A DNA stretch of 64,000 bases from Phaeovulum sp. (GTDB lineage: Bacteria > Pseudomonadota > Alphaproteobacteria > Rhodobacterales > Rhodobacteraceae), in the NCBI RefSeq assembly GCF_030684035.1, contig NZ_JAUXPI010000014.1:1-64000 (forward strand), read 5' to 3'. Under the pieces are notes generated by a model, which had not been told where the DNA came from, did not search any database, and saw nothing but the letters and a program-made list of their open reading frames with translations. This document shows, one piece after another, positions 1 to 7,890 of this stretch. A program made the position numbers and the translations under genes. Numbering within the stretch: position 1 is the first letter of the stretch; every line of letters starts with the position of its first letter.

Positions 1-1
1 C

Positions 2-1105
2 TTCCGGCTTGCGGACGAAGAGGCATTGCCGCTGCTGGACCTGAAGGATTTGCAGGCGATGCTGGTGTTCATCGGCCAGAACGCCGCCGACATCGGGCTG
101 CGCTATGGCAATGTCGCGCCCGCCACGATCGGCGCGATTCAGCGCCAGTTGCTGGTTCTGGAGAATCAGGGCGGGGCGAAGCTGTTCGGCGAACCGGCGC
201 TTGATCTGGCCGATATCATGACAACCGCCGCCGATGGTCGCGGCCGGATCAACATTCTTGCCGCCGACAAGCTGATGGCCTCGCCGCGGCTTTACGCGAC
301 ATTCCTTTTGTGGCTGCTGTCGGAACTGTTCGAAGAACTGCCCGAAGTCGGCGACCCCGACAAGCCCCGGCTCGTCTTCTTCTTTGACGAGGCGCATCTG
401 CTGTTCGACGACGCGCCAAAGGCGCTGGTCTCGAAGGTCGAGCAGGTGGCGCGGCTGATCCGTTCCAAGGGGGTCGGGGTCTATTTTGTCACCCAGAACC
501 CGACCGACGTGCCGGATGCGGTGCTGGGCCAACTTGGCAACCGTGTGCAGCACGCGCTGCGGGCCTTTACCGCGCGCGACCAGAAAGATCTTCGCCGCGC
601 CGCCGAGAATTACCGCGCCAACCCGCGCTTTGATACGGAAACGGCAATCAAGGAAGTCGGCACGGGCGAGGCGGTGACCTCGTTCCTGCAGGCCAAAGGC
701 GCGCCGGGCATGGTCGAGCGCACGCTGGTGCGGCCTCCGGCAAGCCGCCTTGGCTCGATCACCCCTGTCGAGCGCGCCGAAATATTGCACGCCTCAGCGC
801 TCGGGCAGAAATACGATGCCCCCATCGACCGGGATTCCGCGCATGAAAGGCTTGCGGCGCGCGCGGCCCGCGCGGCAAGCGATGCTGCCGCCGGTGCGGC
901 ACCCGAGGAAGCCTCGCGCGAATTCGCCAATGCGCGCCGCTATGGCGGTGCGGCGGGGGCCAAGACCGCGAAACCGGCGGCCCGCAGTTCGCGTTCCGAT
1001 TCCATCGCGGAAACCTTTGGCAAAAGCTTCGCGCGCCAGCTTGGCACCAAGTCGGGGCAGGCGCTGGTGCGCGGGGTTCTGGGCGGGCTGTTCAAGTCGC
1101 GCTGA
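2..1105 (+). CDS. HerA-like helicase/ATPase, DUF853 family (5' end outside window)
   Basis: The reading frame is open from base 2, so the gene starts upstream of the window and only its C-terminal part is seen. Visible are a Walker B-type strand (LVFFFDEAHLLF) and a following VYFVTQNPTDVPD segment, both typical of the DUF853/YjgR branch of HerA-FtsK ATPases. An Ala/Arg-rich linker and a short basic tail ending FKSR follow. The family is thought to translocate or remodel DNA, but its cellular job is poorly known. The Walker A half lies outside the window. The gene ends 3' to 3' with the DUF6477 gene, overlapping it by 14 bases. Confidence 0.88.
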   Translation, partial: FRLADEEALPLLDLKDLQAMLVFIGQNAADIGLRYGNVAPATIGAIQRQLLVLENQGGAKLFGEPALDLADIMTTAADGRGRINILAADKLMASPRLYATFLLWLLSELFEELPEVGDPDKPRLVFFFDEAHLLFDDAPKALVSKVEQVARLIRSKGVGVYFVTQNPTDVPDAVLGQLGNRVQHALRAFTARDQKDLRRAAENYRANPRFDTETAIKEVGTGEAVTSFLQAKGAPGMVERTLVRPPASRLGSITPVERAEILHASALGQKYDAPIDRDSAHERLAARAARAASDAAAGAAPEEASREFANARRYGGAAGAKTAKPAARSSRSDSIAETFGKSFARQLGTKSGQALVRGVLGGLFKSR

Positions 1106-1388
1106 GCCGCAGCCCGGCAAGCAGGCGCGATTCTGCCAAGAGCGCGATCAGCACTTCGACGTGCCGCGCGAGGCTGTAATGCGCGGCCCCGGCGCAGCGG
1201 ATTTCTTCCAACTCGGCCTCGGCCAGCATCAGCGCTTTCAGCGCCCGCTCTGGTGTCGGCGTATCCTGCGCATGCACAAGTCGCCTCAGGTCGCGGGTGC
1301 GGTTATAGGCACCGAGCCCCAGCCGCGCCGCGCGGATCAGAAGCCGCGGACGGCGCAGGTCGGCGAGTTGGCGAGTGAAATCGTTCAT
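1092..1388 (-). CDS. DUF6477 family small protein
   Basis: A 98-residue protein beginning MNDFTRQLADLRRPRLLIRA and carrying an Arg-rich N-terminal half and a helical YSLARHVEVLIALLAESRLL segment near the end. This matches the Rhodobacteraceae family DUF6477, which has no known function. I chose the ATG at 1388 because the longer upstream frame is not protein-like and family members begin at this point. It is transcribed divergently from the DUF6456 gene across a 217-base AT-richer intergenic region, so the two may share control elements. It is all-helical by eye, with no signal peptide or membrane segment. Confidence 0.75.
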   Translation of the reverse strand: MNDFTRQLADLRRPRLLIRAARLGLGAYNRTRDLRRLVHAQDTPTPERALKALMLAEAELEEIRCAGAAHYSLARHVEVLIALLAESRLLAGLRLSAT

Positions 1389-1524
1389 GGCGAATGGACC
1401 CCTCAAGGTGTGAGGGCGCAGAATACACAACCTATACGGGTGTTGCGCATATTCGCATTCAACCGCGCGGCGAATTGCCGATTGTTTATCATTTAGCAAC
1501 AATTATCGAAATCCGGGCGTTTTG

Positions 1525-1540
1525 TTAACGAATGGGTAAC
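1525..1540 (+). promoter_or_regulatory. Possible CtrA-type site (TTAA-N7-GTAAC)
   Basis: The sequence reads TTAA, seven bases, then GTAAC. This is one mismatch from the alphaproteobacterial CtrA full site TTAA-N7-TTAAC. It lies 66 bases before the DUF6456 start, in the AT-richest part of the divergent intergenic region. Assignment rests on motif match only. A single near-match can occur by chance. Confidence 0.3.
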
Positions 1541-1605
1541 GAATACAACCCACGGTTGAGTAATAACATTGGCTTCGGCCTGTAAACCGAGGATTTCAGG
1601 GAAAA

Positions 1606-2733
1606 ATGTCGGATCTTGTCGTGCCTTCCGCAGGGCTTCCAGCCTGGCTTCCCGAGTTCACGCGGGCTTATTTGCGGCACACCAAGGATGGCGTGCCGAT
1701 CCGGCAACTCGCGCGGGACGAGGGGCTGCATGCCTCGACCGTGCTGCGCCGTCTGCGCCGGATCGAATCTCGCCGCGATGACCCCCTGATTGACGAGGCG
1801 CTGCTCAGCTATGCCCATTCCGCCGGATGCCCCCCCCACAATGCCTGCAAACCGAAGGAATCCATTGCCATGAGTGCCCCAATCCGCAATCGCATCACCA
1901 CCGAAACCGAAGAGACGCTTCAGCGCGAGGGGCGCCGGATCCTGCGCAGGCTTGCAGAGCCGGGCGCGGTGCTGGCGGTCGCCGCCGACATGAAAAACGC
2001 GGTGGTGCTGAAAGGCACCGTGCGCACCGCGGTGCTTGAGCGCGGTGTCGCGCTCGCCTTCGCGCTTCGGGACTGGATTGCGGTGTCTCATGCAGGGCGC
2101 GTCACCAGCTACGAAATCACCCCGGCCGGGCGCGCCGCGCTGCGCCGGATGCTTGAGGCCGATGAAACGCGACGCGTGCCGGGCTTTGCCGACGCGCAAG
2201 CAGGCTTCACCACACCCTATGCCGACCAGCACCGCGATTGGGGCACGCGCGATCTTCCCGATCCGGGCTCGAACGGGCCACGGCGGATGCGCCTCAACCT
2301 TGCCGAAAGCCCGCTTGGGGTTTTGGCCCGGCGGCGCGACAAGGATGGCGAACCCTTCCTGACACCAGATCTGGTGGCGGCGGGCGAGCGGCTGCGCGAA
2401 GATTTCGAGCTCGCCCAGCTTGGCCCGCGCGTGGCGCAGAACTGGGAACGTTTCCTTGCGGGCGGCGATCGCGGCCAATACCGGCCCGAAGCGACGAATT
2501 CGGGTGGCTCCGACCGCGCCCGCACCCGCGTTGCCACCGCACTGCGCGACCTCGGGCCGGGGCTTGGCGACATGGCGTTGCGCTGCTGCTGCTTTCTCGA
2601 AGGGCTTGAGGCGGCGGAAAAACGGCTGGGGTGGTCAGCGCGGTCGGGCAAGATCGTGCTGCGCATCGCGCTGATGCGGCTCAAGCGGCATTACGAAGAA
2701 ACCTATGGCTGCGCGAGCCCGCTGATCGGGTAA
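1606..2733 (+). CDS. DUF6456 domain protein with N-terminal helix-turn-helix
   Basis: A 375-residue protein. Residues ~15-60 look like a helix-turn-helix (AYLRHTKDGVPIRQLARDEG, then HASTVLRRLRRIE), suggesting DNA binding. The middle (~95-190) resembles a winged-helix-like segment (VTSYEITPAGRAALRRML). The C-terminal ~150 residues match the Rhodobacterales family DUF6456 (ENW/NWERFLAGG ... DRARTRVATALRDLGPGLGD). The start ATG at 1606 has an AGGGA ribosome site just upstream. I infer a transcriptional regulator. The target is unknown. A CtrA-like site lies upstream, and the gene faces the DUF6477 gene. Confidence 0.82.
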   Translation: MSDLVVPSAGLPAWLPEFTRAYLRHTKDGVPIRQLARDEGLHASTVLRRLRRIESRRDDPLIDEALLSYAHSAGCPPHNACKPKESIAMSAPIRNRITTETEETLQREGRRILRRLAEPGAVLAVAADMKNAVVLKGTVRTAVLERGVALAFALRDWIAVSHAGRVTSYEITPAGRAALRRMLEADETRRVPGFADAQAGFTTPYADQHRDWGTRDLPDPGSNGPRRMRLNLAESPLGVLARRRDKDGEPFLTPDLVAAGERLREDFELAQLGPRVAQNWERFLAGGDRGQYRPEATNSGGSDRARTRVATALRDLGPGLGDMALRCCCFLEGLEAAEKRLGWSARSGKIVLRIALMRLKRHYEETYGCASPLIG

Positions 2734-2817
2734 CGGGCCGGGCCCCGGGGTGAAACCGCCTCCAAGGCCGAACCCAACCAAAACGCGGCCGGTCGGGCGG
2801 TGGCAGGGCCTGCCCCG

Positions 2818-5800
2818 CTAGCCCTCCAGCTCCAGCAGCAGATCCTTGGCGTCGATCTGCTGGCCAGCGGTGACGTGAACTGCCTTGACCAGCGCGGCGC
2901 GGTCGGCGTGGATGCCGGTTTCCATCTTCATCGCCTCGATTGTCAGCATCAGATCGCCCGCATTCACCCGCTGCCCGGCGTGGACCGCGACCATCGCCAC
3001 CACCCCCGGCATCGGCGCGCCGATCTGCATCGGGTTACCCTCGGCGGCCTTCGGGCGGGCAGCGGTGGCGGATTTGACGGCGCGGTTCGGCACCCGGATC
3101 ACCCGGGGCTGGCCGTTGAGTTCGAAGAACACCTTGGCTTCGCCCTCGTCATTGGTTTCGCCCACCACCTGCAAGCGGATTTCCAGCGTCTTGCCGGGGT
3201 CGATCTCGGCGGAAAACTCTTCGCCGGGCAGCATCCCGTAAAAGAAGATCGGCGTCGGCAGCGCACGCACCGGCCCGTAAAGGCGGTGGCGGCCCATGTA
3301 GTCCAGAAATACCTTGGGATACATCAGGTACCCCGCAAGGTCTTCATCATCGACCGGAAAGCCGTCAAGCTCGGCCGAAACCCTTGCCCGCACCGCTTCC
3401 AGATCGACCGGAGCCAGCGCCGCGCCGGGGCGCGCTGTGGCAGGGCTTTCACCCTTCAGCACCTTGGCGCTGATGCCCGCAGGCCAACCGCCGGGCGGCT
3501 GGCCAAGGTTGCCGCGCAGCATGTCCACCACCGAATCGGGAAAGGCCACGTCGATTGCGGGGTCTTCCACCTCGGCCCGTGTCAGATTTTGCGCCACCAT
3601 CATCAGCGCCATATCGCCCACCACCTTCGATGAGGGCGTGACCTTGACGATATCACCGAAAATCGCGTTGGCATCGGCGTATGCCTGCGCCACCTCGTGC
3701 CAGCGTTCCTCCAGCCCGAGGCTGCGCGCCTGCGCCTTGAGGTTGGTGAACTGGCCACCCGGCATTTCGTGCAGGTACACCTCGGAAGCGGGCGCGGGCA
3801 GCCCGCTTTCGAAGGCCGCATACTGGCCACGCACCGCCTCCCAATAGTTCGACATGCTGCGGATTGCGGCGATGTTCAGTCCGGTATCGCGGGGGGTGTG
3901 GCGCAGCGCCTCGACGATCGAGCCAAGGCAGGGCTGCGAGGTGCCGCCCGAAAACGCATCCATCGCGGCATCGACCGCATCGACGCCCGCGTCGGCGGCG
4001 GCAAGCACCGTGGCACCGGCAATGCCCGAAGTGTCATGCGTGTGAAAGTGGATCGGCAGCCCCACCTCGTCCTTCAATGCCTTCACCAGCACCCGCGCCG
4101 CAGCGGGCTTCAATAGCCCCGCCATATCCTTCAGCCCCAGCACATGCGCGCCCGCCGCGCGCAGATCGCGGCCCATGCGGACGTAATAGCCGAGGTCGTA
4201 TTTCGCGCGGTCCGGGTTCAGGATGTCGCCGGTATAGCAGATCGTGCCCTCGCAAAGCTTGTTCGCCTCAAGCACCGCATCCATTGCCACGCGCATGTTC
4301 TCGACCCAGTTCAGGCTGTCGAACACCCGAAACACGTCAATGCCGGTTTTCGCCGCCTGGCTGACGAAAAACCGCACGACGTTGTCGGGATAGTTGGTGT
4401 AGCCCACGCCGTTCGAGGCGCGCAGCAGCATTTGTGTCATCACATTGGGCAGCCCTGTGCGGATGTCGCGCAGCCGCTGCCACGGGCATTCCTGCAAGAA
4501 TCGGTAGGCCACATCGAAGGTGGCACCGCCCCAGCACTCGACCGAGAAAAGCTCTGGCAGGTTCGCCGCATAGGCGGGCGCGGCGCGCACCATGTCGATT
4601 GACCGCATCCGCGTGGCCAAAAGGCTTTGGTGGCCATCGCGCATGGTGGTGTCGGTCACCAGCACGCGGGTTTGCGATGCCATCCAGTCGGCCACCGCCT
4701 GCGGGCCTTCTGCCTCCAGCAGTTGCCGGGTGCCGGGGGCGGGGGCGGCAATGGCGGCGGGCGGTTTTGGCGGGCGCGCCTGCGCCGGGGGCTTTGGCCG
4801 ACCCGCGGTTTCCGGGTGGCCGTTTACCGAAATGTCGGCGATGTAGGTGAGAATCTTCGTGGCCCGGTCAAGCCGCTTCTTGAAATCAAACAGTTCGGGG
4901 GTCGTGTCGATGAATTTGGTGGTGTAGGTGTTGTCAAGAAAAGTCCTGTGTTTCAACAGGTTGATGACAAATTCGATGTTGGTTGAAACGCCCCGCACCC
5001 GAAACTCGCGCAGCGCCCGGTCCATCCGGGCAATCGCCTGCTCGGGGGTCTGCGCCCAGGCGGTGATCTTCACCAGCAAGCTGTCGTAATAGCGGGTGAT
5101 TACCCCGCCCGCATAGGCAGTGCCGCCATCAAGCCTTACGCCCATGCCGGTTGCCGACCGGTAGGCGGTGATCCGGCCGTAATCGGGTATGAAGTTGTTT
5201 TGCGGGTCTTCGGTGGTCACCCGGCATTGCAGCGCATGGCCGGACAGGCGCACCCCGGACTGCGCGGGCACGCCGGTCGCTTCGGCCAATGTCGCGCCTT
5301 CGGCAATGCGGATCTGCGCCTGCACGATGTCGATGCCGGTGACCTGTTCGGTCACCGTATGCTCGACCTGCACCCGCGGGTTCACTTCGATGAAGTAGAA
5401 GCGCCCATCGTCCATATCCATCAGGAACTCGACCGTGCCGGCGTTGCGGTAGCCAACCGCGCGGCCGATCTTCAGCGCCAGGCCGCAAACCTCGTCGCGC
5501 TGCGCTTCGCTGAGATAGGGGGCGGGCGCGCGCTCCACCACCTTCTGGTTGCGCCTTTGCACGGTGCAGTCGCGCTCATAAAGGTGGTAAAGCCCGCCAT
5601 GCGCGTCGCCCAAAAGCTGCACCTCGACATGGCGCGCGCGCAGGATCATCTTTTCCAGATAGCCTTCGCCATTGCCAAAGGCGGCCTCGGCCTCGCGTCG
5701 CCCCTCGCGGATCTTCTCTTCCAGTTCAAACGGCGAATGGATGGCGCGCATGCCGCGGCCACCGCCGCCCCAGCTGGCCTTCAGCATCAGCGGGTAGCCG

Positions 5801-6255
5801 AGTTCCTCTGCGGCATCGCGCGCCGCACGCATGTCGTCGGTGAGCAGTTCCGAAGCGGGCACCACCGGCACACCTGCCGCCATCGCCACCCGCCGCGCGC
5901 TTGCCTTGTCGCCGAGCGCGCGCATGGTGGCGGCGGTCGGGCCGATGAAAACGATACCTGCCGCATCGCAGGCGTCAACGAACTCGGGGTTCTCCGACAA
6001 CAGCCCGTAACCGGGGTGAATCGCGTCGGCACCGCAGGCGCGCGCCACGCGCAGGATTTCGGCAATGCTCAGATAGGCCGCCACCGGCCCCATTCCCTCG
6101 CCGATCCGGTAGGCCTCATCAGCCTTGAAACGGTGCAGCGAAAGCTTGTCTTCCTCAGCATAGACCGCCACCGTCTTCTTGCCGAGCTCGGTTGCTGCGC
6201 GCATGACGCGAATGGCGATTTCGCCGCGGTTGGCGATCAGGATTTTGCGAAACAT
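2818..6255 (-). CDS. pyc: Pyruvate carboxylase (single chain)
   Basis: ATP-dependent carboxylation of pyruvate to oxaloacetate, replenishing the TCA cycle. The 1145-residue chain is the normal full length. The N-terminal biotin carboxylase domain (~1-450) has an ATP-grasp core and the RVQVEHTVTE motif. The carboxyltransferase domain begins near residue 535 with TTMRDGHQS and includes the ECWGGATFDVA metal-site region and the HFHTHDTSG motif. The C-terminal biotinyl domain has AMKM with the biotin lysine at about 1110. All catalytic landmarks are present. It stands alone on the minus strand, with trkH divergent from it. Confidence 0.98.
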   Translation of the reverse strand: MFRKILIANRGEIAIRVMRAATELGKKTVAVYAEEDKLSLHRFKADEAYRIGEGMGPVAAYLSIAEILRVARACGADAIHPGYGLLSENPEFVDACDAAGIVFIGPTAATMRALGDKASARRVAMAAGVPVVPASELLTDDMRAARDAAEELGYPLMLKASWGGGGRGMRAIHSPFELEEKIREGRREAEAAFGNGEGYLEKMILRARHVEVQLLGDAHGGLYHLYERDCTVQRRNQKVVERAPAPYLSEAQRDEVCGLALKIGRAVGYRNAGTVEFLMDMDDGRFYFIEVNPRVQVEHTVTEQVTGIDIVQAQIRIAEGATLAEATGVPAQSGVRLSGHALQCRVTTEDPQNNFIPDYGRITAYRSATGMGVRLDGGTAYAGGVITRYYDSLLVKITAWAQTPEQAIARMDRALREFRVRGVSTNIEFVINLLKHRTFLDNTYTTKFIDTTPELFDFKKRLDRATKILTYIADISVNGHPETAGRPKPPAQARPPKPPAAIAAPAPGTRQLLEAEGPQAVADWMASQTRVLVTDTTMRDGHQSLLATRMRSIDMVRAAPAYAANLPELFSVECWGGATFDVAYRFLQECPWQRLRDIRTGLPNVMTQMLLRASNGVGYTNYPDNVVRFFVSQAAKTGIDVFRVFDSLNWVENMRVAMDAVLEANKLCEGTICYTGDILNPDRAKYDLGYYVRMGRDLRAAGAHVLGLKDMAGLLKPAAARVLVKALKDEVGLPIHFHTHDTSGIAGATVLAAADAGVDAVDAAMDAFSGGTSQPCLGSIVEALRHTPRDTGLNIAAIRSMSNYWEAVRGQYAAFESGLPAPASEVYLHEMPGGQFTNLKAQARSLGLEERWHEVAQAYADANAIFGDIVKVTPSSKVVGDMALMMVAQNLTRAEVEDPAIDVAFPDSVVDMLRGNLGQPPGGWPAGISAKVLKGESPATARPGAALAPVDLEAVRARVSAELDGFPVDDEDLAGYLMYPKVFLDYMGRHRLYGPVRALPTPIFFYGMLPGEEFSAEIDPGKTLEIRLQVVGETNDEGEAKVFFELNGQPRVIRVPNRAVKSATAARPKAAEGNPMQIGAPMPGVVAMVAVHAGQRVNAGDLMLTIEAMKMETGIHADRAALVKAVHVTAGQQIDAKDLLLELEG

Positions 6256-6413
6256 CGGGGCCTCTGGCAGAGCGAGGGGGGCGGGATCAGCAAGAGGTTA
6301 ACGTTGCTGCGCTGCGGCGCAAGCACAATTCGCGAACCTGTCAGAAGTTCTTACCAATTTCAGCAGATGCGCGGCGCTTGACAGCGCATTGCGGCAGCGC
6401 CAAGCAGGGGCGC

Positions 6414-7862
6414 ATGATCGATCTGCGCCCCGTTGCCCATATCATTGGCCTGCTCGTGACGGTGCTGGGGCTGTTGATGCTCATTCCGATGGCGCTTGAC
6501 TGGCAGCGGGGCGATGCCAACTGGCTCGCATTTCTTGAGGCGGCGATCATCACCACCGGGGCGGGCGGGCTTGTGGCGCTGGCCACCCACAGCGCCATCG
6601 CGCGCGGGTTGAATTTGCATGACAGCTTCTTGCTGACCTCGGGGGCCTGGCTGGTGCTGCCCGCCTTCGGCACCTTGCCATTCCTGATCGGCGCGCCCGA
6701 CGTTTCCTTTACCGACGCCTATTTCGAAGCGATGTCGGGGGTGACCACCACCGGAACAACGGCGTTTCCCGCGCTTGACCGGCTGCCCTGGGGCACCAAT
6801 CTCTGGCGCGCCATACTGCAATGGCTGGGCGGTCTTGGTATCGTCATCGTCGCGCTGATCTTTCTGCCGGTGATGAAGATCGGCGGCATGCAGTATTTCC
6901 GTTCCGAAGGGTTCGACACCTTGGGCAAGATCCTGCCCCGCGCGATCGATATCTCTACCGCCATGCTGCGCATCTACATCGGGCTGACCGTGCTTTGCGC
7001 CATGGTTTATGCGGCGGCGGGGATGACCGCCTTCGATGCCATCATTCACGCGCTGACCACGCTTTCGACCGGCGGCTTTTCCAATTATGACGCGAGTTTC
7101 GGTGCCTACAAGGGCGCGCCCGAGGTGGTGGCCACGGTGTTCATGATCCTCGCCTCGCTGCCCTTCATCCGCTTCGTGCAGTTGTCACAGGGCCAGATGC
7201 GGCCGTTTTGGCGCGATGTGCAGGTGCGCGCCTATCTGCGCTGGATCGGCTATGCGGTCGTGGTGATCGTGGTCTACAGGATGGTTCGGCATGAGGCGGC
7301 ATTCTGGCCGACGCTGCGGGAAGTAACCTTCAACGTGGCGGCGACTTTTTCTGGCACCGGATACCTTTCGGAAGACGTGACGAAATGGGGGCATCTCGCC
7401 TTCGTGGTGTTGCTGGTCATCGGCTTGATCGGTGGCTGCACCTCGTCCACCGCCTGCTCGGTCAAGGTGTTCCGCTATCTGATCCTGTTCGAGGCGATCA
7501 AGACCCAGATCAAGCGGCTGCACAGCCCGCACCGGGTGCTTGCGGTGCACTATGACGGGCGGCCGGTCGAGGCCGAAGTGGTCAGCTCGGTGATCGCGTT
7601 CTTTTCGCTGTTCATCCTGAGCTACGGTGTGCTGATCGTCGGCTTGTCACTGACCGGACTTACCGCCGAAACCGCAATGACCGCCGCCTGGACAGCGATT
7701 GCCAATGTCGGCCCTGCCTGGGGCCCCGAGGTTTCGGGAAACGGTGCCATCGACCAGTTTCCCACCGCATCAAAATGGCTGATGATTGCCGGCATGTATG
7801 TGGGGCGGCTCGAACTCATGGCGGTGTATGTGCTGTTGCTGCCGCGCTTCTGGCGCGGTTAG
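6414..7862 (+). CDS. trkH: TrkH family potassium uptake protein
   Basis: A 482-residue multi-spanning inner-membrane protein of the Trk/Ktr K+ transporter superfamily. P-loop signatures are visible: SGVTTTGTTAF near residue 110, TLSTGGFSN near 220, and GGCTSSTACSVKVFR near 345, matching the repeated selectivity-filter loops. These proteins normally work with the cytosolic regulator TrkA, which is not in this window. The ATG at 6414 was preferred over a TTG 36 bases upstream because family proteins begin at the first hydrophobic helix. The gene is divergent from pyc and ends in a strong hairpin. Confidence 0.93.
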   Translation: MIDLRPVAHIIGLLVTVLGLLMLIPMALDWQRGDANWLAFLEAAIITTGAGGLVALATHSAIARGLNLHDSFLLTSGAWLVLPAFGTLPFLIGAPDVSFTDAYFEAMSGVTTTGTTAFPALDRLPWGTNLWRAILQWLGGLGIVIVALIFLPVMKIGGMQYFRSEGFDTLGKILPRAIDISTAMLRIYIGLTVLCAMVYAAAGMTAFDAIIHALTTLSTGGFSNYDASFGAYKGAPEVVATVFMILASLPFIRFVQLSQGQMRPFWRDVQVRAYLRWIGYAVVVIVVYRMVRHEAAFWPTLREVTFNVAATFSGTGYLSEDVTKWGHLAFVVLLVIGLIGGCTSSTACSVKVFRYLILFEAIKTQIKRLHSPHRVLAVHYDGRPVEAEVVSSVIAFFSLFILSYGVLIVGLSLTGLTAETAMTAAWTAIANVGPAWGPEVSGNGAIDQFPTASKWLMIAGMYVGRLELMAVYVLLLPRFWRG

Positions 7863-7885
7863 GGGTGCCCTCCGAGGGCACCCCT
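7861..7885. terminator. Perfect 11-bp hairpin between convergent genes
   Basis: AGGGGTGCCCT (7861-7871), a 3-base loop, then AGGGCACCCCT (7875-7885) form a perfect stem. It overlaps the trkH stop codon and lies 6 bases before the end of the convergent gene. There is no T-run, so I infer a bidirectional stabiliser or terminator rather than a classical intrinsic terminator. Confidence 0.5.
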
Positions 7886-7890
7886 GACCC

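Noticed and set aside
5200-6381. 393-codon plus-strand frame opposite pyc
   Set aside because: Antisense to the biotin carboxylase domain, which has clear motifs in its own frame.
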